Of a stretch of 64,000 bases of DNA, positions 19,897 through 26,477 are shown one piece after another. Source of the stretch: Ruminococcus sp. HUN007 (GTDB lineage Bacteria; Bacillota; Clostridia; Oscillospirales; Ruminococcaceae). The notes under the pieces were generated by a model that saw nothing but the letters and a program-made list of their open reading frames with translations, was not told where the DNA came from and searched no databases. Every line of letters starts with the position of its first letter. The first letter of the stretch is position 1. Where the stretch lies: NCBI RefSeq assembly GCF_000712055.1, contig NZ_JOOA01000002.1, positions 2,356,001-2,420,000 on the forward strand, written 5' to 3'. The position numbers and the translations under genes were made by a program.

Positions 19897-19909
19897 GGAG
19901 GAACTGAAA

Positions 19910-20647
19910 ATGACCAAAATAGAACTCAATGATATTTCAGTTTCATACATAACAGGTGACTTCTCAACCATCGGCCTTAAGGATGTTGTTATCCAGAAAA
20001 TCAAAGGCCAGTATAAGCCGAAGGAATTCGTTGCCGTAAAACATGTTTCATTCAAACTTGAAGAAGGCGAGCTCCTCGGAATCGTCGGTTCAAACGGCGC
20101 CGGAAAATCCACCCTGTGCAAAGTTATTTCAGGTATCATGCGCCCGACTACCGGCACAATGGCAGTCCGCGGTAACATAGCCTCACTTCTCGAACTCGGT
20201 ACCGGATTCGACGGCGACCTTACCGTTAAGGAAAACACCTTCCTCCGCGGCGCCATGCTCGGCTACACCCGCGAATTCATGAACAATACCTACAAGGCCA
20301 TAATCGAATTCGCTGAACTTGAAGAATTCGAGGACAGACTGTTTTCACACCTTTCATCCGGTATGAAATCAAGACTCGCATTTTCCATCGCCTGCCTCGT
20401 AAATCCGGAAATACTCATCCTCGATGAGGTCCTTTCCGTCGGCGACGGTGCGTTCCGCAAAAAGAGTGAAGCCAAAATGCTCGAAATAATCAAAGGCGGC
20501 GCAACTACCTTGCTCGTTTCCCATTCCCTCGAACAGATCCGCCGAATGGCGACCAAAGTCCTCTGGCTCGACAAGGGAAACCAGATCGCCTTCGGCGAAA
20601 CCAAAGAGATCTGCGACCGCTACGCGGAATTCTTAAACGGAAAATAA
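19910..20647 (+). CDS. ABC polysaccharide exporter ATPase (Wzt/TagH type)
   Basis: ATP-binding subunit that powers the exporter. Walker A is GSNGAGKST, the signature is LSSGMKSRLAF, Walker B is ILILDEV, and an H-loop lies in LLVSHS. I chose the ATG at 19910 because TAAGGAGG lies directly upstream; the open frame extends further 5' inside the permease gene without a ribosome site. At about 245 residues the protein ends after the nucleotide-binding domain and lacks the C-terminal carbohydrate-recognition domain of O9a-type Wzt. Confidence 0.92.
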   Translation: MTKIELNDISVSYITGDFSTIGLKDVVIQKIKGQYKPKEFVAVKHVSFKLEEGELLGIVGSNGAGKSTLCKVISGIMRPTTGTMAVRGNIASLLELGTGFDGDLTVKENTFLRGAMLGYTREFMNNTYKAIIEFAELEEFEDRLFSHLSSGMKSRLAFSIACLVNPEILILDEVLSVGDGAFRKKSEAKMLEIIKGGATTLLVSHSLEQIRRMATKVLWLDKGNQIAFGETKEICDRYAEFLNGK

Positions 20648-20650
20648 AAC

Positions 20651-20698
20651 ACGCCGGCATCGTCCTGTTAAACGGAATGATGCCGGCGTTTATTTTTT
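20651..20698 (+). terminator. Terminator of the polysaccharide cluster
   Basis: A 13-bp stem (ACGCCGGCATCGT / ATGATGCCGGCGT) is followed by TTATTTTTT. Confidence 0.85.
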
Positions 20699-20738
20699 GA
20701 AAAAGTGAAGCTGACACGAACATGGTGATTATATTTCA

Positions 20739-20767
20739 TTGAATAATTAAGTTTCATATGGTATAAT
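20739..20767 (+). promoter_or_regulatory. Promoter of the AAA-ATPase-like gene
   Basis: TTGAAT (20739-20744), a 17-bp spacer and TATAAT (20762-20767), 45 bp before the start codon. Confidence 0.7.
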
Positions 20768-20811
20768 CATAGAGAAAGAAAAAACTTACATTCAGAAAGG
20801 AGATTAGCTTC

Positions 20812-22506
20812 GTGAAAAAGCAGGTATCAGTCGGAAGTGAATTTTTTGATGATCTGAGACATAACAATAGTTACTATGTTGACAAGACAGAACTTATTTA
20901 TGATCTGGTCGAGAAAACAGACAATAAAGTTACATTATTCACCAGACCGAGAAGATTCGGAAAAACACTGACTATGACTATGTTTGACAGTTTCTTTGAT
21001 ATGCGCCGGGACAGTCATGATGTCTTTGAAAATCTGAATATTACAAATAATCATCCGGAATTCTGTGCGGAATGGATGAACCAGTATCCTACGCTGTTCC
21101 TTTCACTGAAGGATGTTGAAGGACTAAATTTTGAGTCGGCTTTCGGAATGCTGATCGGCCTGATTTCAGAACTTTGTGTCAAATACGGGGCTATTGAAAA
21201 TAATAAAGTTGACTCTGATGATATTGAGATTTTTAGAAGGCTCAAATCCAAAAAGTGGAATGGCGATAAGGATGCAAGATATTCGGAAATAAAAGGCTCA
21301 CTGAAAACAATCATGCGTATGATGCATGCTGTATATGGGAAGCCGGTCATTCTTATCATAGACGAATACGATGTACCGCTTGCCAAGGCATATCAGAGCA
21401 AAGACATGGAGTTCTACCGTCAGATGCTGGACGTTATCCGCGGACTTCTGAGTACTGCACTTAAAACCAATGAATATCTGAAATTTGCCGTACTGACCGG
21501 ATGTCTCCGTGTTTCGAAGGAGAGCATTTTTACCGGAGTCAATAACTTTGCATGTTATTCTGTGAATTCAGTTCAGTTCAGTAATTATTTCGGCTTTGAT
21601 CAGAATGAAGTTAAGAAAATGCTTGATTATTACGACCTTTCTGACAGATACGAACTGATGAAATCATGGTATGACGGATATATATTCGGTAATAATGAAG
21701 TTTTCTGTCCGTGGGATGTTGCAAGATTTACAGCCAAACTGATCGCTGATAAAAACGCTGAACCGGAGAATTTCTGGGCGAATACAAGCTCCAATTCGAT
21801 CCTTGATGATTTTGTAAGTCGCGAAGAGTTTGAAGTTGCAGATAAATTTGAGACACTTTTAAACGGAGATACGATAACGCAGGATATCTGTGAAGAGCTG
21901 ACATATGACCAGATGGCGGCGTCGGAAAAGAACTTCTGGAGTGTGCTTCTGATGACCGGATATGTTTCAAAGGCAGATAAAACCGATGGCACCAAAGGAG
22001 TTAAACTGCGTATCCCGAATGCTGAGATCACTGATCTTTTCAGGGAAACGGTCGTTGCGAAATTTGAACGAACGCTGGACAGATCTGCAGCTGAGAACTT
22101 TATCTCTGCTATGTGGAATCAGGATATGAAAACTGCGGAAGAAATACTTACTGATATCCTCTGGGATTCAATAAGCTATTTTGACTATGGGGAGGAATAC
22201 TATCATGGTATGCTCAACGGAATTTTCACAGGCCGCGGATACGCTGTTGAATCCAATGCGGAATCCGGACTCGGACGACTTGATCTCCGTGTAAAGGACC
22301 GTAAGAACCGCAGGATGATTCTGATGGAATTCAAAAGATCGACAAAGGAAGAACATCTTGAAAGGGACTGCGAAGATGCACTTGAACAGATAAAAAATAA
22401 CGGCTATGCAAGAAAAATGCCAATGGGGTACCGTAAACAGATTGTCTGCGGCATAGCATTCTTCGGCAAAGTCGCAAAGATCAGACTGATGGAAGAAACC
22501 GTTTAA
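20812..22506 (+). CDS. AAA-ATPase-like protein with C-terminal PD-(D/E)XK nuclease-like domain
   Basis: 564 residues; GTG start with AGAAAGGAG upstream. The N-terminus has YYVDKTELIYDLVE, a P-loop in RPRRFGKTLTMTMF, and a Walker B-like PVILIIDEYDVPL. The C-terminus has GLGRLDLRVKD and ILMEFKRS, a D...ExK pattern of the PD-(D/E)XK fold. This is the AAA-ATPase_like/DUF1703 family, usually present in many copies in gut anaerobes and of unproven function. Single-gene unit with its own promoter and terminator. Confidence 0.85.
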   Translation: MKKQVSVGSEFFDDLRHNNSYYVDKTELIYDLVEKTDNKVTLFTRPRRFGKTLTMTMFDSFFDMRRDSHDVFENLNITNNHPEFCAEWMNQYPTLFLSLKDVEGLNFESAFGMLIGLISELCVKYGAIENNKVDSDDIEIFRRLKSKKWNGDKDARYSEIKGSLKTIMRMMHAVYGKPVILIIDEYDVPLAKAYQSKDMEFYRQMLDVIRGLLSTALKTNEYLKFAVLTGCLRVSKESIFTGVNNFACYSVNSVQFSNYFGFDQNEVKKMLDYYDLSDRYELMKSWYDGYIFGNNEVFCPWDVARFTAKLIADKNAEPENFWANTSSNSILDDFVSREEFEVADKFETLLNGDTITQDICEELTYDQMAASEKNFWSVLLMTGYVSKADKTDGTKGVKLRIPNAEITDLFRETVVAKFERTLDRSAAENFISAMWNQDMKTAEEILTDILWDSISYFDYGEEYYHGMLNGIFTGRGYAVESNAESGLGRLDLRVKDRKNRRMILMEFKRSTKEEHLERDCEDALEQIKNNGYARKMPMGYRKQIVCGIAFFGKVAKIRLMEETV

Positions 22507-22519
22507 CAGTGAAATACAG

Positions 22520-22560
22520 ATCCGGAGGAACTGCAATGTGCAGTCTCTCCGGATTTATTG
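22520..22560 (+). terminator. Terminator-like hairpin after the AAA-ATPase-like gene
   Basis: ATCCGGAG/CTCCGGAT stem with an inner CTGCA/TGCAG hairpin, followed by a weak TTATTGGTTT tail. Confidence 0.6.
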
Positions 22561-22591
22561 GTTTATTACCATTAGTTCCAGTGTGAGACGG

Positions 22592-22639
22592 ATTTGGTTC
22601 AGTTTTATTCAAATTGATTTGAATAAAACTGAACCAAAT
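22592..22639. repeat. Perfect 22-bp inverted repeat with 4-nt loop
   Basis: Arms 22592-22613 and 22618-22639 are exact reverse complements (AT-rich, beginning ATTTGGTTCAG) around TTGA. It sits between convergent genes. It may be a bidirectional terminator or the trace of a small element. Confidence 0.85.
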
Positions 22640-22670
22640 TTATCAGATAGACCGGAGTAAAAGCTTAGTA

Positions 22671-23162
22671 TTACGAAAAATAAAACTCCAGCTCGCTGCC
22701 TTCTACAGGCTCATCATTATATGTGAATGCTCTATTGATTTTCTGTATTCCGTCATCTCCGGAGAAGCTGTAACCGCGGGCAGTTACTTCCTTCGAAACA
22801 GTGTCTATATGAACAGTTATTTTAGCCCGCTGAACATTCCAGCACATATGCTGGGAAAACTTTAGTCTGATCGGCTGGTTGAGCGGTGTATTGCTGATCT
22901 TTACAGTATAAGATTCCTTGCTGTTTGCATGGAATCTTATTTTTGCTTTATGAGCACTGTTTACATTCACTTTACCGGATCCTTTTAATTCAAAGCTTGC
23001 ATTTTCAAGATGATAAATGCTGTCATTGCATTCAACGATTATTTCCGCCTTTACTCTGTCACCCGGATAAAGACGAAGTGATATCTCACCAATCGTTTTG
23101 TATGAGAACAAACCGATGATGACCGTAATTACGATAATGTTAGCACATATTAATTTTTTCAT
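22671..23162 (-). CDS. Small exported protein of unknown function
   Basis: 163 residues from the ATG at 23160-23162, chosen because AAAGGAGAGG lies just upstream; a longer frame would add 18 residues without a ribosome site. Residues 4-20 are a hydrophobic signal anchor. The remainder is predicted beta-rich (YPGDRVKAEIIVEC, IRFHANSKESYTVKIS). No family recognised. It faces the ATPase gene and diverges from the fructokinase gene. Confidence 0.6.
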   Translation of the reverse strand: MKKLICANIIVITVIIGLFSYKTIGEISLRLYPGDRVKAEIIVECNDSIYHLENASFELKGSGKVNVNSAHKAKIRFHANSKESYTVKISNTPLNQPIRLKFSQHMCWNVQRAKITVHIDTVSKEVTARGYSFSGDDGIQKINRAFTYNDEPVEGSELEFYFS

Positions 23163-23284
23163 AGTAACCTCTCCTTTAAATATGCTGTGGTCGTTACTGA
23201 TTTTTCCTTTGATCATATAATACCGCGTTGATGTATCTCTTGTGTCTCCTTTTATTTACAAAGGATTTATTGCTTTCTGCACCC

Positions 23285-23330
23285 TTGACAAAACAATATG
23301 TCGAGTCTATAATTAACTTTAAAGTTAATT
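23285..23330 (+). promoter_or_regulatory. Consensus promoter with 20-bp palindromic operator
   Basis: TTGACA (23285-23290), a 17-bp spacer and TATAAT (23308-23313), a perfect consensus. A perfect 20-bp palindrome, AATTAACTTTAAAGTTAATT, spans 23311-23330 and overlaps the -10 and start point. A further GTTAATTA-type half-site follows at about 23339-23346. Probably a repressor operator for the 1-phosphofructokinase gene. Confidence 0.85.
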
Positions 23331-23411
23331 ACTTCAGAGTTAATTATTTGTGGCAATTAATTCTATTGTAACTTTCAGAAATGAAAATTGATGATTTTCG
23401 GAGGCAGGAAA

Positions 23412-24314
23412 ATGATATACACAGTAACATTCAACCCGGCGATCGATTACGTCGTTAAGACGGATAAGATGAAGTCCGGTGAAGTGAACAGAGCGAATGA
23501 GGAAAAAATGTATTTCGGGGGCAAGGGGATAAATGTTTCGCTTGTTCTCCGTGAGCTGGGGATAAAGTCGAGGGCGTTCGGTTTTATCGCCGGATTTACC
23601 GGAGAGGCAATCGAAAACGGACTTGCATCACAGGGAATCGAGACTGGTTTCGTTCGTCTGAAAAACGGTTTTTCACGTATCAACGTCAAAATAAAGTCGG
23701 ACGAGGAAACTGAACTCAACGGCCGCGGACCGGATATTCCGGATGACGCGGTGAAGGAGCTTTTTGAGAAACTTGAAATGATAAAGGACGGCGACACACT
23801 CGTGCTTGCAGGCAGCATCCCGCCGTCAATCCCTTCTGATATCTACGAAAAGATCCTTGCACATCTTGAAGGCAGAAAAATAAGAACCGTGGTCGATGCC
23901 ACAAAGGATCTGCTTCTGAACGTCTTAAAATACCGTCCGTTCCTTGTAAAACCAAATAATCACGAACTCGGTGAGATGTTCGGAGTAAAGCTTGAAACCG
24001 TTGAACAGATAGCGGAATATGCAGAAAAACTCCGTGATATGGGAGCCCGTAACGTCCTTGTTTCCATGGCAGGCGACGGAGCTATTCTCCTTGATGAAAA
24101 CGGAAAGATCCACACCTGCGGAGTATGTAAGGGAACAGTTAAAAACTCAGTCGGAGCTGGTGACTCAATGGTAGCCGGATTTATCGCCGGAGCGGAAAAA
24201 GGTGATTATGAGTATGCGCTGAAACTCGGTACAGCCTGCGGAGGAGCAACAGCATTTTCAGACGGCCTTGCGAAGAAAGAAGATATCTTCAGACTGCTTG
24301 AAGAACTTAAGTAA
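23412..24314 (+). CDS. pfkB: 1-phosphofructokinase (PfkB family)
   Basis: Phosphorylates fructose-1-phosphate (or a related tagatose-6-phosphate) with ATP. The N-terminus is TVTFNPAIDYVV, then GGKGINVS and NGRGPDI; the C-terminal ATP-site signature is KNSVGAGDSMVAGF. I start at 23412 because GGAGG lies nine bases upstream; the frame opens at 23388. No PTS or FruR-like gene is adjacent, so the sugar source is unknown. FruK is preferred over LacC, not proven. Confidence 0.87.
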   Translation: MIYTVTFNPAIDYVVKTDKMKSGEVNRANEEKMYFGGKGINVSLVLRELGIKSRAFGFIAGFTGEAIENGLASQGIETGFVRLKNGFSRINVKIKSDEETELNGRGPDIPDDAVKELFEKLEMIKDGDTLVLAGSIPPSIPSDIYEKILAHLEGRKIRTVVDATKDLLLNVLKYRPFLVKPNNHELGEMFGVKLETVEQIAEYAEKLRDMGARNVLVSMAGDGAILLDENGKIHTCGVCKGTVKNSVGAGDSMVAGFIAGAEKGDYEYALKLGTACGGATAFSDGLAKKEDIFRLLEELK

Positions 24315-24501
24315 CTGCGCTTATCAGCGTTTTTCTATAAAATTATGCTACTAACATGATTATTTTGATATAAATCCGCAGGCAAGCGGGTTATAATAGA
24401 ATTAACGATAACGACAGAGTATTCATAAACCGTTTAAGTTTCCTGATGAACATCCCCCAGCGGTCCGGGATAACGGCGGTTTAATTACGGGAGGAATACA
24501 A

Positions 24502-26106
24502 ATGAAAAGAAACAGAATACTTGCTTTTGCACTGTGCAGCGCACTTATGACCGGTCTTGTTTCAGGATGCGGCAGCACAGGTGAGGTAAAAGACCAGCAG
24601 GGTTCGGAAAGTAACGGAACTTCACAGAACAGCACTGCTGAAAGTACGGAAATACCTGAAATCGAAGGATATTCACTTCTCTGGAACGATGAATTCAACG
24701 GTGACAAGCTTGATACGACATGCTGGCAGTACGATCCGCATGAACCGGGCTGGACTAATTCAGAGCTTCAGGAGTATACAACATCTGAAGAAAACGTATT
24801 TACAAAAGACGGTCTTCTTCATCTTAAGGCAATAAAGACAAAGGATGAGAAGGGAAAAGACTACTATACATCCGGTAAGATCAAGGGCCAGAACCTTAAG
24901 GATTTCATGTACGGCAAGGTAGTAGTAAGAGCTAAAGTACCGGAAGGACAGGGCTTATGGCCTGCTATCTGGATGATGCCGACAGACGAGGAACACTACG
25001 GCCAGTGGCCTAAGTGCGGCGAGATCGACATTATGGAAACTCTCGGACATGAACCTGAAAAGGCTTACGGCACACTTCATTACGGTGAACCGCACGGTGA
25101 ACAGCAGGGAACATACGTACTCGAAAACGGAGAGACATTTGCATCTGACTTCCACGAGTTCTCGGTTGAATGGGAACCGGGCGAATTCCGCTGGTATATT
25201 GACGGCAATCTCTATCACACTGTAAACGACTGGTTCACGGCTGTTGACGGTGAAGATGACAAGCCGTATCCGGCACCGTTCGACCAGACATTCTTCGTAC
25301 AGCTCAATCTTGCTGTAGGCGGTACATGGCCGGGCAACCCTGATGCAACAACAAACTTTGACAATGCTGAATTCCTGGTTGATTACGTTCGTGTATATCA
25401 GAAACCTGAATACGATACAAACGTTACAAAGCCTCTTCCTGAATACAGAATGCCTCTTGAAGACGGCAACTATATCTACAACGGTGATTTCTCCGAGGAA
25501 GAATCACTTGATGACGAAGAAAACTGGAGATTCCTCCTTTTCAACGACGGCGTTGGTACAGCTGAAATAAAAGACGGCGAGCTCCGCGTATATCCTGAAA
25601 AGAAGGGCACTGAAGAATATTCAGTACAGATCGTTCAGGCCGGACTTCCGATGTACAAGGGTTCAAAGTACAAGCTTACCTTTGAAGCACGTTCAGATGA
25701 AAAACGTGTTATGAAGGTTTGTATCTCAGCACCGACAAGCGGCTGGGTACGTTATCTGGATGATACTCCTGTACATACAACAGATGAATGGCAGACTTTC
25801 GAGTTTGACATAGAAATGCTGAGAAAGACCGATCCTAACGGTCGTCTCGAATTCAACATGGGCAGATTCAGTCCTGTAAAGAACGTTCAGATAAGAAACG
25901 TTCGCCTTGAAATGACAGAAGCATCTGACGAAGCCAAGGAGATCATGGCAAAAATGAAAGGCGAGGACACAGCCTCAGACGAAGCTGCAGTAACTGAGAC
26001 AGCTGAAGCAGAAGTTACAGAAGCACAGGCTGAAGACGCTGCAGATACAACAGAAGCTCAGACTGAAGAAGTTACAGAAGCTGCCGAAACAGAAGCAGCA
26101 GAATAA
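24502..26106 (+). CDS. Lipid-anchored GH16 beta-glucanase with CBM4/9-like module
   Basis: 534 residues. A lipoprotein signal with lipobox LVSGC (Cys at about 23) anchors it to the membrane exterior. Residues about 55-310 are a GH16 catalytic domain with the active-site motif GEIDIMETLG, PAIWMMP and HEFSVEWEPGEFRWYIDG, typical of endo-1,3(4)-beta-glucanases. Residues about 325-480 form a CBM4/9-like jelly roll (NYIYNGDFSEE...). A Glu/Thr/Ala-rich tail ends the protein. RBS GGGAGG. A terminator follows at 26164. Exact glucan specificity is not readable. Confidence 0.92.
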   Translation: MKRNRILAFALCSALMTGLVSGCGSTGEVKDQQGSESNGTSQNSTAESTEIPEIEGYSLLWNDEFNGDKLDTTCWQYDPHEPGWTNSELQEYTTSEENVFTKDGLLHLKAIKTKDEKGKDYYTSGKIKGQNLKDFMYGKVVVRAKVPEGQGLWPAIWMMPTDEEHYGQWPKCGEIDIMETLGHEPEKAYGTLHYGEPHGEQQGTYVLENGETFASDFHEFSVEWEPGEFRWYIDGNLYHTVNDWFTAVDGEDDKPYPAPFDQTFFVQLNLAVGGTWPGNPDATTNFDNAEFLVDYVRVYQKPEYDTNVTKPLPEYRMPLEDGNYIYNGDFSEEESLDDEENWRFLLFNDGVGTAEIKDGELRVYPEKKGTEEYSVQIVQAGLPMYKGSKYKLTFEARSDEKRVMKVCISAPTSGWVRYLDDTPVHTTDEWQTFEFDIEMLRKTDPNGRLEFNMGRFSPVKNVQIRNVRLEMTEASDEAKEIMAKMKGEDTASDEAAVTETAEAEVTEAQAEDAADTTEAQTEEVTEAAETEAAE

Positions 26107-26163
26107 ATACCGCTTCATAATCAATTTGATTTTACCCAATAATCATACAATTCACTAATCACA

Positions 26164-26210
26164 AAGCAGACGGGAGTACCTGAATAAGGACTCCCGTTTG
26201 CTTTATTATG
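26164..26210 (+). terminator. Terminator of the GH16 gene
   Basis: A 14-bp stem (AAGCAGACGGGAGT / ACTCCCGTTTGCTT) is followed by TATTAT. Confidence 0.75.
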
Positions 26211-26223
26211 CATAAAAATGTGA

Positions 26224-26274
26224 TTGCCGCCCACAGGGCGGCAATAATCATATATCCGCTGCATCGCAGCGGAT
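26224..26274. repeat. Two adjacent perfect 9-bp hairpins
   Basis: TTGCCGCCC/GGGCGGCAA (26224-26244) and ATCCGCTGC/GCAGCGGAT (26254-26274), each with a 3-nt loop. They lie between the GH16 terminator and the decayed ATPase fragment. Role unknown. Confidence 0.5.
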
Positions 26275-26280
26275 ACCTTA

Positions 26281-26353
26281 TGTACATCGAGTTTGTTTAT
26301 GTAGTGCGGTACACCTGACAAATCAAGAGCTTTGCAGAAAAATCAGATCCGAA
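26281..26353 (-). pseudogene. Decayed fragment of a DUF234-type ATPase gene
   Basis: Minus-strand translation contains GVPHYINKLDVH, identical to GGVPHYINKLDVH of the intact ATPase gene at 32729-34126. DNA similarity continues through AAGAGCTTTG and GATCCG on both sides. About 70 bp remain; the rest of the gene is gone. It marks a former copy of the ATPase just upstream of the dockerin protein promoter. Confidence 0.75.
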
Positions 26354-26359
26354 AAAAGA

Positions 26360-26388
26360 TTGACTCACATTAAATATTGTGCTATAAT
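26360..26388 (+). promoter_or_regulatory. Promoter of the dockerin/scaffold gene pair
   Basis: TTGACT (26360-26365), a 17-bp spacer and TATAAT (26383-26388). An 85-nt AU-rich leader containing AATCAGT...ACTGATT arms precedes the gene. It likely also drives the next gene, only 13 bp downstream. Confidence 0.75.
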
Positions 26389-26477
26389 TTGTTTAAATCA
26401 GTCTTTGTGATTAAATTTGTACAATTTCGCACAAAATTACAAAACTGATTAAAATTATAATCAAAGGGGAAAGAAAA

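Noticed and set aside
20812..22506. Possible transposase or phage gene
   Set aside because: The P-loop and PD-(D/E)XK pattern match the AAA-ATPase_like/DUF1703 family; no inverted ends, integrase or phage genes flank it.
24365..24397. Promoter of the GH16 gene with TTGATA and TATAAT
   Set aside because: The -10 is convincing but the spacer would be 21 bp, too long for a normal sigma-A promoter, so it is not listed as a feature.
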